Shown here: positions 22,933 to 31,503 of the stretch, in pieces
Position numbering within the stretch: position 1 is the stretch's first letter
Layout: every line of letters starts with the position of its first letter
Virus record (IMG/VR): IMGVR_UViG_3300029448_000194
Span: 1-33,198 of that record
Length of the DNA stretch: 33,198 bases
Strand: one strand, 5' to 3'
DNA from: a virus
Translations under genes and position numbers: made by a program
Notes under the pieces: model-generated
The model's input: only the letters and a program-made list of their open reading frames with translations
Databases searched by the model: none
What the model was told of the DNA's origin: nothing

Positions 22933-25900
22933 ATGTTTTTTAACACACCGATATCACCATCAGTCCAAAAAACTCTCTTTAAAAAGATGAGAGATTTAGA
23001 ACGAAAAGGGTTCCAAAATGGTTTGCTTGAACCTACAAGTTATGAAAATAATCCAATTGGAAGTATGATGACAAAAACTTGTTGGGCAAGAGCAACTTCT
23101 GCAGTTCCAATCTTAGGAAATGATGGAAAACCAACAGAGGATTTAGATTTAGTTAGATTATCTTCAGGAGTTACTAAAGATTCACAACCGATAAATGAAC
23201 CAATAGCTTTTATAAATAAAACAAAACCAACATCAAAAAAAGGAACTGCATATACAATTGATTCTACAGAGATTTTTAAAGGAACTTCAGGAATAACTGC
23301 AATCAATATTACACAAAAATCCCATCAGATAAATAATTGTCAAATAAACTTTCTTGTACCTAATCCAAATGAATTCGAAGATATACAAAATGCATTTATG
23401 AAATTTGGTAGAATGATTATGGTAGAGTTTGGTTGGTCAACACCAGAAACAAATTCATATGAAAATAAAAAACCAACATTAGACTCAATACTTAGTGTTA
23501 GTAAAAACCTACAAGATAGAAATGAAAAGGGTAATGGAAAGTATCAAGGAGTGATTGGAGTAGTTACTAACTTCACATATGATATTAGAAATGATGGTGT
23601 ATATGAATGTACAACCACGATAACAAGTATGGGTAGAAATATATTTGGAACAGGATTACATAAAGATAATCTCGATGGTGTTATTGCAGTTGCAAGTGGA
23701 AATGATGAAGATACCGACACACCAGAACATAAAAAATTAAGAAGACATTTAGTAAATTTTGAAGCGAGTATAAAACATCTTGATAAGGTGGTTGATAAAT
23801 ATCTTGAAAGAAAATTTACACCTAAAGAGATAAAAAAACAAAAAACAATCCTTTATTATAATGGTGTTGCAAAATATATGACAGATGATGGATACTTTAT
23901 TGATACACATCAACGATATGTTTCTTGGGGTTGGTTTGAAGATCATATATTATCCAATTTCTTTTCATTTGTTAGTTCTGATGCGAAAAGTTTTAAAACA
24001 CACATCAGAAGTGTTTCTACCATAAAAGACGAGTTGGGTAATTGGGTTGATAATATAAAAAATGAATGTCAATCTAATAAAAATCTTTACTCAATGGGGT
24101 TAGAATCAATAGTTCTTCCTGGTAAAACAAAACTTGCAGTAAACAAAGTAACTAAGAAAAAAGTAAAAGTAATAACTAATGCAATGGTTAATTTTACGAA
24201 GACAAAAGAAGTTGAAACTAATACTTTAGATAAAGATGATATAATCTCACAAAATTTAATAGAATCGGTAAGTAATGCATTCCCAGCATTTGAAAGTGTA
24301 CCAAATAAAAGGGGTTATATTAGACACATGGTATTTAATATAAAGTTATTACAAAAGTATTTTTCAAATATAACAGACTTTGAATCTGGTATGGATACAT
24401 TTTGGAATATGGTTAGTAGTGAATATGGTGGGTTTTGGGATTTTGTAATCGTTAATGATGATGTAGATCAAGGTAGAGTTGGAGTTGTAGATTCGAGTAT
24501 CTTGGCAATACCAGTTAATAGTATACCTGAGTTAACAGGGGAAAATAGAAGTAATATTGTTTCAAGTGAGGGTGATTATCTGAATTGGAAACCAAAAACA
24601 CCAGATCCTCAAAAGATATTTATGATGCCTTTGTATTCAAAAGGTAGTTTTATAAAAGACTTTAGTTTTAATGTATCGTATACTGCACAGATGGCAACAC
24701 AGGCACTATATGGTTCACATTCAAGTGTAAATGATTCATCTGGTTTTGCACATCAGGGACCATTAAATATGGGTGTTCGTGCACTTTCAATATTACAAAA
24801 TTCATTTAGTGGAATTACAACGAAAAAGGGTGGAACCAAACAGACAGATGAAATTTTAAAAGATATTAAATATGCAAGTATTTTTGGTACAAGTTCTACA
24901 TTAACAGAGACAGGTAATACCGCAAATCCTTTACAATTAAAAGAGGGTGTTAGATTTGATTTGATAGAAGAAATTACAAAAACGGTTGAAGATTATGAAA
25001 TTGCATTAGAGAAAAAGATTAGTAAAAATAAACAAAACTTAAAAAAACAAGCAAATAAAGATAATGCAATTCTTGATGTAAATGATGTCCCTATTGAGAA
25101 TACTTATTGGCCTGATGGTGATTCCAATGTACCACTTTATAACAAAGGTGGACATATGTATAAAGGTTATCAACGAGGTATGTTGTATAAACTAAACACA
25201 TCATTGGGTAAAGACGATGATAGTGTTGCTAAAAGAGTTAATGTACCTTTACCTGCAAAATTATCAATAACTATGGATGGAGTTGGTGGATTAAAAATTG
25301 GTAATTTATTTGTGGTTGATTATTTACCAAAAGAATATAGAAATTTTTGTCATTTTATGATTACTAAAGTTGATCATGATATGAGTATGAATGGTTGGAC
25401 AACTAAAATTGATGCAATAGTGAGACTTAATATGAGAGCATTGATTGAGGCGAAGAAGAAGACAGATAAAGAAGTAGCACCTGAAGAGGTAAAACCAATA
25501 GAAACAGATAGTAATCCATTAGATAAAACTACTGAGGATACTAAAAAAGAACAAAAACTTCCTGAAACACCTATGATAGAAAAAGAAGTTACTGAACAAG
25601 AACAAGACTTAATAGACGAACAATTTTTACTTAATCTTCAAGATATGGTAGAAACCACAGAACCAACAACATCATTTGTTGCTATTACTGAAGACTCTCA
25701 AGTAAACCTTGATTTACTGGTACAGGCAAAAAAGGCAGAAACAAAGATTGCTACACTTAAAGTAGATGCACCACCATACGAACAACCACCAGCAGTTAAA
25801 ACAATTCCACCATATCCATTTGCAAAAGAAAATTTTAATAAACCAAATGCATCTGCATGGAGAGAATATCAAGCAAAGAATATGGGATATAATTCATGGA

Positions 25901-26007
25901 AAAAATGTACTGCAAATGAAAGTCTTAAAAAACGACAAAGACATTGGGATGGTTTTTTATCAATGGGAGTAGAAATGTGGACAAAAGATCCACCACCAAA
26001 TGATTAA
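22933..26007 (+). CDS. Baseplate hub protein (gp27-like, extended)
   Basis: The 1024-residue protein carries two segments typical of phage hub proteins: ITAINITQKSHQINNCQINF (about 117-136) with the nearby GRMIMVEFGWS, and, near residue 790-840, MDGVGGLKIGNLFVVDYLPK followed by FMITKVDHDMSMNGWTTKID. The hub joins the tail tube to the spike and cell-puncturing device. T4 gp27 is 391 residues; the extra length includes a charged, low-complexity linker (about 845-960) and a C-terminal aromatic module (SAWREYQAKNMGYNSWKKC). No lysozyme motif is seen. It follows the LysM protein by 2 nt and closes the structural operon. Confidence 0.65.
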   Translation: MFFNTPISPSVQKTLFKKMRDLERKGFQNGLLEPTSYENNPIGSMMTKTCWARATSAVPILGNDGKPTEDLDLVRLSSGVTKDSQPINEPIAFINKTKPTSKKGTAYTIDSTEIFKGTSGITAINITQKSHQINNCQINFLVPNPNEFEDIQNAFMKFGRMIMVEFGWSTPETNSYENKKPTLDSILSVSKNLQDRNEKGNGKYQGVIGVVTNFTYDIRNDGVYECTTTITSMGRNIFGTGLHKDNLDGVIAVASGNDEDTDTPEHKKLRRHLVNFEASIKHLDKVVDKYLERKFTPKEIKKQKTILYYNGVAKYMTDDGYFIDTHQRYVSWGWFEDHILSNFFSFVSSDAKSFKTHIRSVSTIKDELGNWVDNIKNECQSNKNLYSMGLESIVLPGKTKLAVNKVTKKKVKVITNAMVNFTKTKEVETNTLDKDDIISQNLIESVSNAFPAFESVPNKRGYIRHMVFNIKLLQKYFSNITDFESGMDTFWNMVSSEYGGFWDFVIVNDDVDQGRVGVVDSSILAIPVNSIPELTGENRSNIVSSEGDYLNWKPKTPDPQKIFMMPLYSKGSFIKDFSFNVSYTAQMATQALYGSHSSVNDSSGFAHQGPLNMGVRALSILQNSFSGITTKKGGTKQTDEILKDIKYASIFGTSSTLTETGNTANPLQLKEGVRFDLIEEITKTVEDYEIALEKKISKNKQNLKKQANKDNAILDVNDVPIENTYWPDGDSNVPLYNKGGHMYKGYQRGMLYKLNTSLGKDDDSVAKRVNVPLPAKLSITMDGVGGLKIGNLFVVDYLPKEYRNFCHFMITKVDHDMSMNGWTTKIDAIVRLNMRALIEAKKKTDKEVAPEEVKPIETDSNPLDKTTEDTKKEQKLPETPMIEKEVTEQEQDLIDEQFLLNLQDMVETTEPTTSFVAITEDSQVNLDLLVQAKKAETKIATLKVDAPPYEQPPAVKTIPPYPFAKENFNKPNASAWREYQAKNMGYNSWKKCTANESLKKRQRHWDGFLSMGVEMWTKDPPPND

Positions 26008-26074
26008 AAATAATTTTGGTTTTGAATAAAAAACTTAATACTTATTACTAAACAACAATAAAGGTTATAGATAT

Positions 26075-26767
26075 ATGAAAATAGATGTATTAGATAAGGG
26101 TTATATCGAGTTAGTAGATACACTCGGTGACGACTTAACACCAGTAAATGCCGCACGAGTTTCTTTTGGTGGTAGAAGTAAAGACTTCACAGATAAAGAT
26201 AGAAAGTTGTCCAAATTCCTAATAAAACACAAACACTTCAGTCCTTTCAGACACCAACACATTCAAGTAATTATTAAAGCACCCGAATTCGTGATGCGAC
26301 AATGGTATAAGCATGTTGTGGGTATTGAAACAACTTCAAACCATCCAACAAAAGACCATGCATGGAATGAGATTAGTGGTAGGTATGTTCCTTATGATGA
26401 ATTTTATGAACCAACAGAGTTCAGAAAACAATCAGATGATAACAAACAGGCAAGTGATGGGTTAGTTGATAATCAAAAAGAGATGAAACAATTGTGGACT
26501 ATCTCTCAACAAAATTCTATCTCTGCATATAAAGAGATGTTAAAAAATGGAATGGCAAAAGAACAAGCAAGAAGTATATTACCACTTACGGTTTATACAA
26601 AAGTTTGGTGGACTGCATCATTTCAATCAGTAATGAATTTCATTGAATTAAGAGATGAACCAACATCACAAATAGAGATACAAGATTATGCTAAAGTATT
26701 GAAAGAAATTATGTTGGAATCTTTCCCAGAAACTACTAAATTATGGAGTGAGATTTACTTAGACTAA
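26075..26767 (+). CDS. thyX: Flavin-dependent thymidylate synthase ThyX
   Basis: The 230-residue protein makes dTMP from dUMP using FAD, NADPH and methylenetetrahydrofolate. The fold landmarks are visible: FSPFRHQHIQVIIKAPEFVM (about 56-75), RQWYKH (75-80) and AWNEISGRY (96-104), then a QQNSISAYKEMLKNGMAKEQ helix with ARSILPL. In canonical ThyX the signature is RHRxxSxNExSxRY. Here the first part is K79-H80-V81 and about 12 residues (IETTSNHPTKDH) are inserted before NEISGRY. From memory some phage ThyX share this variant. AAAGG precedes ATG 26075. Its stop overlaps rimK as TAATG. Confidence 0.92.
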   Translation: MKIDVLDKGYIELVDTLGDDLTPVNAARVSFGGRSKDFTDKDRKLSKFLIKHKHFSPFRHQHIQVIIKAPEFVMRQWYKHVVGIETTSNHPTKDHAWNEISGRYVPYDEFYEPTEFRKQSDDNKQASDGLVDNQKEMKQLWTISQQNSISAYKEMLKNGMAKEQARSILPLTVYTKVWWTASFQSVMNFIELRDEPTSQIEIQDYAKVLKEIMLESFPETTKLWSEIYLD

Positions 26768-27651
26768 TGAAAGGTTGGATATTTACAACACAAAGTTCAC
26801 CATCTTACGAAACAAAAAGATTAGTTGAATGTTTTGATAAAGAGGGTATAGAATGTTTTTATGTACATCCTAATAATGTAGATATTTTTATTGACAAGGA
26901 TGATAGAAAATCAGTATTGGTTGAGAATGAATATACATCCATACCTGATTTTGTAATACCACGAGTTGGAAGTGCAACCACATACTATCAGAAGGCAGTA
27001 TTCAGACATTTAGAAAGAATGGGAGTATTGTTTATCAATGGTAGTGATGCAATTGACAATGTAAAAGATAAACTATATACAATGCAAATACTATCACAGA
27101 ATAATATTCCACATCCAAAAACTATGTTGGTTAAGAGTCCAGTTGATTCTGATTATGTACAAAAGAATATTGGGTTTCCTATTGTGGTTAAATCATTAAG
27201 TGGTACACATGGTAAAGGTGTTTATCTTGCAGAGAACAAACGAAACTTTCAACAATTAGTAGAGATGATGGAACAATTCAATGATAGGTTTAATATCATA
27301 TTACAAGAATTCGTAAAAGACTCACATGGAAAAGATTTAAGAATTATCGTAGTAGGTGGTAAAGTTATTGGAGCAATGAAAAGAGAATCAAACGATGGTG
27401 ATTTCAGAGCTAATGTTACACGAGGTGGTGGAGCAAAACCAGTAGAACTCGATGAACAAATGGAATATCTTGCATTAGAATCTACAAAACTATTAGGATT
27501 AGATATAGGTGGTGTAGATTTATTGTATGATAATGATGGATACAAAATATGTGAGGTTAACTCTTCACCTGGTTTTAGGGGAATGGAAGAATATACTGAA
27601 ATAAGAGTTGCCGAACAGATAGTTACTTATGTAAAGAATAAATTAAATTAA
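26767..27651 (+). CDS. rimK: RimK-type ATP-grasp ligase
   Basis: The 294-residue protein is close in length and layout to E. coli RimK (300), which adds glutamates to the C-terminus of ribosomal protein bS6. The pre-ATP-grasp domain has PDFVIPRVGSATTYYQKAVF and MGVLFINGSDAI. The ATP-grasp part has PIVVKSLSGTHGKGVYL (K142, glycine loop 146-151), LQEFVKDSHGKDLRIIVVGG, NDGDFRANVTRGG and the metal-binding CEVNSSPGF (E263, N265). All the expected nucleotide and Mg ligands are present, so it should be active. The substrate could be bS6, another protein or a small peptide. It is coupled to thyX and to the polymerase gene by TAATG overlaps. Confidence 0.88.
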   Translation: MKGWIFTTQSSPSYETKRLVECFDKEGIECFYVHPNNVDIFIDKDDRKSVLVENEYTSIPDFVIPRVGSATTYYQKAVFRHLERMGVLFINGSDAIDNVKDKLYTMQILSQNNIPHPKTMLVKSPVDSDYVQKNIGFPIVVKSLSGTHGKGVYLAENKRNFQQLVEMMEQFNDRFNIILQEFVKDSHGKDLRIIVVGGKVIGAMKRESNDGDFRANVTRGGGAKPVELDEQMEYLALESTKLLGLDIGGVDLLYDNDGYKICEVNSSPGFRGMEEYTEIRVAEQIVTYVKNKLN

Positions 27652-28949
27652 TGGTTATAGTAAATACAAAAGAAAAGTGGGACAACTTAAAAAAACGAAT
27701 GAAAACTACTCATTTCGTATACCTACAAATGTACTCGGATGTACACAAACATCCTAAAGAGAATCGTGTATCTTGTTTTCTTATCGTAACACCACTTAAA
27801 AAATATATTGTACCAGTAAATCATAATGAAAAGTTCGATACAATAGAACCTATAGATTGTAGTGAGAGTAAAGTATGTGTGAGTGATATGAAATCGTTTC
27901 TACATAACTCAATGGTGATGAATGGAAGATTAATAGATTTAAATTGGTGTCATTATATGAAAACTAATCAACCATACGATTTTGATAAACATCTTACAAC
28001 CGCACACCATCACAATTATAGATTACATTACGAGAAAGAAAATGTAAATGATGTAATTCCATTAGTAAAACATGCAGAGTATCTTTCAAATGTTGCAAAT
28101 GAATTGATGGATTATGTTGAAGATGTTGAATACTACAACCAAGATATCTTAGAAGTTTTATCTAAGATAGAAAAGAATGGATTACAAACCACAAAAAACA
28201 TGGTTTATACAGAATACAATCCATACACATCAACAGGTAGACCGAGTAATCGTTTCGGTGGATTAAACTTTGCAGCACTAAACAAAAAAGATGGTAGTAG
28301 AAAACAATTCATAAGTAGACATGATAATGGGTTATTAGTTGAATTTGATTTTGATGCATACCATTTAAGATTGATTGGTGATGTTGTAGGATATGACTTT
28401 CCACAAGGTTCAGTACATGAACATATGGCAAAACTATATGGATTATCATATGATGATGCAAAAGCATTATCATTTAAGTATTTGTATGGTGGAATTACCG
28501 ATGAAGTAAAAGATAATCCTTTTTTTAGTAAGGTAGATGACTATGTAAAGGACTTGTGGAATATATATAAAAACTCTGATTTTGTAAAATCTGATATTTA
28601 TAATAGGAAGATATTTAAGAACAACTTGCAAGATATGAATCCAAATAAATTGTTCAATTACATGATACAATTAATGGAGACAGAAAATAACATTCAGATA
28701 TTAGATAAATTAATACCTGAAATAGAAAATTTTAGTAGTAAGTTAGTATTATATAATTATGATTCTTTCTTATTCGATCTTGACTACAAAAAAGATGGTA
28801 TGAAGTTCTTAAATGTTGTTAAACAAATATTGGAATGTGATGGTAAATATCCAACAAAAGTACAAATGGGTAGTAATTATCATAACATGAAAGATGTAAC
28901 GGAGAAATTTAGTGATAAAACTAAAAGATATACTAAAAGAAAAGACTGA
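27651..28949 (+). CDS. Divergent family-A DNA polymerase-like protein
   Basis: This 432-residue protein keeps the order of Pol I motifs: YTSTGRPSNRFGGLNF (TxTGR at 193-197), motif A VEFDFDAYHLR (D233; Klenow D705), motif B DDAKALSFKYLYGG (K271 and Y279; Klenow K758 and Y766) and motif C YNYDSFLFDL (D371; Klenow D882). Both catalytic aspartates remain. The Klenow E710, R754 and HDE glutamate positions are His, Tyr and Ser. The first ~150 residues resemble a degraded 3'-5' exonuclease domain without its acidic FDTET motif. It is half the usual Pol I length. It may be a repair or specialised polymerase beside the main replicase. ATG 27651 overlaps the rimK stop. Confidence 0.8.
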   Translation: MVIVNTKEKWDNLKKRMKTTHFVYLQMYSDVHKHPKENRVSCFLIVTPLKKYIVPVNHNEKFDTIEPIDCSESKVCVSDMKSFLHNSMVMNGRLIDLNWCHYMKTNQPYDFDKHLTTAHHHNYRLHYEKENVNDVIPLVKHAEYLSNVANELMDYVEDVEYYNQDILEVLSKIEKNGLQTTKNMVYTEYNPYTSTGRPSNRFGGLNFAALNKKDGSRKQFISRHDNGLLVEFDFDAYHLRLIGDVVGYDFPQGSVHEHMAKLYGLSYDDAKALSFKYLYGGITDEVKDNPFFSKVDDYVKDLWNIYKNSDFVKSDIYNRKIFKNNLQDMNPNKLFNYMIQLMETENNIQILDKLIPEIENFSSKLVLYNYDSFLFDLDYKKDGMKFLNVVKQILECDGKYPTKVQMGSNYHNMKDVTEKFSDKTKRYTKRKD

Positions 28950-29094
28950 GGGGATACCAAATCCTATCGTTCAAAAAACAGATTTCAACAAACCTACGGT
29001 TATTCATATTACTGCAGACGAATTAGAACTTTTGACTCAAGAAAAACGATTAGAAAAAGATGGAATAACAATCATATTTGGTGATGAAAACTAA
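28912..29094 (+). CDS. Small protein with capsid-targeting-like N-terminus
   Basis: A 60-residue protein beginning MIKLKDILKEK, with L-K-E at positions 8-10, the same leader type as the proteins at 67, 581 and 1370. The start is GTG 28912, with GGAG 8 nt upstream inside the polymerase gene, which it overlaps by 38 nt. The rest, with VIHITADELELLTQEKRLEK and ITIIFGDEN, gives one helix and a strand; no family is recognised. It overlaps the next gene by 11 nt. If cleaved after E10 it would leave a 50-residue internal head protein. The targeting idea is inference. Confidence 0.65.
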   Translation: MIKLKDILKEKTEGIPNPIVQKTDFNKPTVIHITADELELLTQEKRLEKDGITIIFGDEN

Positions 29095-31033
29095 AATTTC
29101 TGAAATAATAAGAGAATTGTCCTATCGTGTCAATGATGGGATACCTAATTTAAATAACGAACAACACTTAATTAAGTTATTTGATGTGTTGAAAGAATTT
29201 AAATGGCCAGTAGATGCACGCGTCGAGTTAATCAAAACACTTACTGAATCTGAAGCAGGTGACCAAGCAAAGAAACTTGGATTAACACATATGGGATTTG
29301 GTAATTATGGTAAAGGTGATAAAGTAACTCACACTTCAAAAGATGGTGAATTGGTTCCTGTCGGTGGAAGTGGAGGCGATGATAGTGAAAAAGAAGAAAA
29401 AGATGCACCAAAAGAAGTCAAAAAGATTTTTGATGGTTCACAAAATTCAGTTAGAGATGGTTTGTTATATATGAATGATGAAGATAAAAAATTATTTGAA
29501 GATTTTAAGAGTGATTTTATAAAGTTAAATTCTAATCCATCTAAAGAACTTGCAGAACAAATGGTAGAGAAGTATGGTTTATCAGTAAGTTCAGGTGCTA
29601 AACCTAAAGTTTATATAAGAAATATAAATTTTGAAGCTAGAAAAATATTAGGACAAAATAATGCAACCGTATTTATCAAAGATACTATTGAGAAGGCATT
29701 AGGTGAACCATTAAAAGGTGCTGAAAAGGGAGTGGATGTAAAACAGGCAGTTACCACTACATCTAAACCAGATTTAGAAACTAAGAGGACTGCAAAAGAA
29801 GATGAAAGTGTAAAAGAATTATTCAGTAAAGAACCATACGATAGATTAAATCCTAACTTCCATCAAGTATTTGGGCCAGTAGATGATAATGGTAATTTAA
29901 TTTATCCAAGTGGTGGTAAAAATGCAAAGGTATATCTAAAACAATCTTTATCTGAAAATAACTCAATCAAAAGAACAATTGAAAAATTAAAAGAATTAGA
30001 AAAATCAGATAATGTTAGTCCTAAGATAAGTGGTGCACTTGAAGAACATCAAAAAACTATGGAAAGTATAGTAGATAAATATGATATTCCATCTAAAGAA
30101 GCATCAGAGGCCATTGGTAATTCATATGCGAAGATGGCCGAAACAATAAATGTTGAAAGTCCAACAATTGCAGGTGCAATGATGAAAAATCTTGCAGAGT
30201 TTGCATTATATGATACTGAAATCGCTGCAGGTGATGAATGTTATTTACCATCAGATGGTTCCTTTCCAAGTGGTGATAAATTAAAAGTAACTCGTGGTGG
30301 TGGTAAAGTAGAAAGAGTTGCGTCAGTTAGTGTGAAGTATGGACGAAGTGGTAAATATGGTTCATTTGGTTTTCCAGGTGAAACAGGACAATATCAAAAA
30401 TATCATCCGAATCCAGAATATAGAGATAGATTACATAGTAGACCAGGTGATAATGGATATGAGTTGGGTGTAAAGGATGACATCATAAATGATGATAAAC
30501 AAATGGACAAAATAATAGAAGAAAGTGGGTTGAGTGATGCCATAAAAGATAAAGATAAACTTTTAACTACTATTAGAAAAAATCTATCTGAGATTAAGAA
30601 ACTAAAAGAAGAGATTGACTTTGAACAAAAACCAAAAAGAAGTTCAGGTAAACCACCTGCATGGAAACAATTAAATGTTCATAAGAAAAGAATCTTAGAA
30701 TTAGAAAAGAAGTTGGCAGAAGAAATGAAAGATTCTATTGATGAAGATAAATTAAAAGAATTAGTTGGAAATGATAATGCAAAAGTAATAATGAGTAGAC
30801 CAGGTTGTATGATAACTGCATTGACATTTGCATCAACATTGACAACAAGTAATGGGTTAGATGTTATTGAACATAATCACCAAGAAATTAAAGATGGTAA
30901 ATATGAAACTCATACTGATACTGCAGAAGATGGAACAATAGATTTGAAGAATTGGAAACTAACATGGAGAGCTTGGGATAGTAGAGCAGGTGGATTAATT
31001 GCCAGTTTCAATAGTGATAGGAAAGAATTATGA
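29084..31033 (+). CDS. Large putative capsid-targeted virion protein
   Basis: From ATG 29084 the protein has 649 residues. It starts MKTKISEIIRELSYR, close to the T4 internal-protein leader MKTYQEFIAE, with I-R-E at 9-11. A block near residue 75-100 (AKKLGLTHMGFGNYGKGDKV) recalls a motif of cyanophage virion proteins. A Gly/Ser/Asp-rich linker and long helical regions (about 90-360 and 480-560) follow, then GECYLPSD-like and SVKYGRSGKYGSFGFPG segments near 380-430. No catalytic motif is recognised. The in-frame TTG at 29078 is a weaker start than the ATG. Size and leader fit a minor internal protein injected with DNA, as T4 Alt is, but no ART motif is visible. Confidence 0.6.
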   Translation: MKTKISEIIRELSYRVNDGIPNLNNEQHLIKLFDVLKEFKWPVDARVELIKTLTESEAGDQAKKLGLTHMGFGNYGKGDKVTHTSKDGELVPVGGSGGDDSEKEEKDAPKEVKKIFDGSQNSVRDGLLYMNDEDKKLFEDFKSDFIKLNSNPSKELAEQMVEKYGLSVSSGAKPKVYIRNINFEARKILGQNNATVFIKDTIEKALGEPLKGAEKGVDVKQAVTTTSKPDLETKRTAKEDESVKELFSKEPYDRLNPNFHQVFGPVDDNGNLIYPSGGKNAKVYLKQSLSENNSIKRTIEKLKELEKSDNVSPKISGALEEHQKTMESIVDKYDIPSKEASEAIGNSYAKMAETINVESPTIAGAMMKNLAEFALYDTEIAAGDECYLPSDGSFPSGDKLKVTRGGGKVERVASVSVKYGRSGKYGSFGFPGETGQYQKYHPNPEYRDRLHSRPGDNGYELGVKDDIINDDKQMDKIIEESGLSDAIKDKDKLLTTIRKNLSEIKKLKEEIDFEQKPKRSSGKPPAWKQLNVHKKRILELEKKLAEEMKDSIDEDKLKELVGNDNAKVIMSRPGCMITALTFASTLTTSNGLDVIEHNHQEIKDGKYETHTDTAEDGTIDLKNWKLTWRAWDSRAGGLIASFNSDRKEL

Positions 31034-31443
31034 GAACTCAATTATTGTGTACATTTACAAAGAAGAGTAGATTCAATGAAACTATTGATGTTATAGTATC
31101 TTGTAATGATATTTTATATGACAAAGTTTATGCGTTCCAAAACGAAGATGAACCGAACCAAATCATATGTACTTATAATGTTGAGTATATAGATGATTTT
31201 CAAGAGGGAATACTTGATACAATCTCTTTACATAGAAAAAAACAATCCAATACATTGTATACAATCAATGCATTGAACGAAGTTATTAGAAGTAAGAACA
31301 AAGGTGTGTTAGATAAGAAGTTTATTGTTGATTGGACAGAATATCAGAACACATTGTTATTGACAAATGAAAGTGGACTTACAATTATACCTACGAAAAT
31401 ATATCAAATTGTAGATGTAACCACTTGGTCAGAAAAAATTTAA
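31030..31443 (+). CDS. Hypothetical protein
   Basis: The 137-residue protein starts at the ATG in ATGA (31030-31033), overlapping the previous stop. It has a beta-rich N-terminus (MRTQLLCTFTKKSRFNETID, YDKVYAFQNEDEPNQIICTY), a middle helix (KQSNTLYTINALNEVIRS) and a final strand block (YQNTLLLTNESGLTIIPTKI). From memory this resembles small conserved proteins of T4-like marine phages of unknown function. It lies where T4 has genes 59, 33 and dsbA near 32, but I see no specific likeness to any of them. A promoter-like element follows. Confidence 0.6.
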   Translation: MRTQLLCTFTKKSRFNETIDVIVSCNDILYDKVYAFQNEDEPNQIICTYNVEYIDDFQEGILDTISLHRKKQSNTLYTINALNEVIRSKNKGVLDKKFIVDWTEYQNTLLLTNESGLTIIPTKIYQIVDVTTWSEKI

Positions 31444-31453
31444 AATAATATTA

Positions 31454-31497
31454 AAAAAAGATCATCGTTTGAGAATTTATATACATATATATATTAT
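31454..31497 (+). promoter_or_regulatory. Promoter of the structured RNA
   Basis: AAAAAAGATCATC (31454-31466) precedes TTGAGA (31469-31474), a 17-nt spacer and TATTAT (31492-31497). TATGTATCAAG follows. The GATCATC box and TATGTATCAAG recur at nearly the same spacing before gp32 (32026-32076). Confidence 0.6.
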
Positions 31498-31503
31498 GTA
31501 TCA

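Noticed and set aside
24615-28601. GATATTTAT matches inside the hub (24615) and polymerase (28593) genes as promoters
   Set aside because: They lie inside reading frames without gene starts nearby and match what base composition alone would give occasionally.
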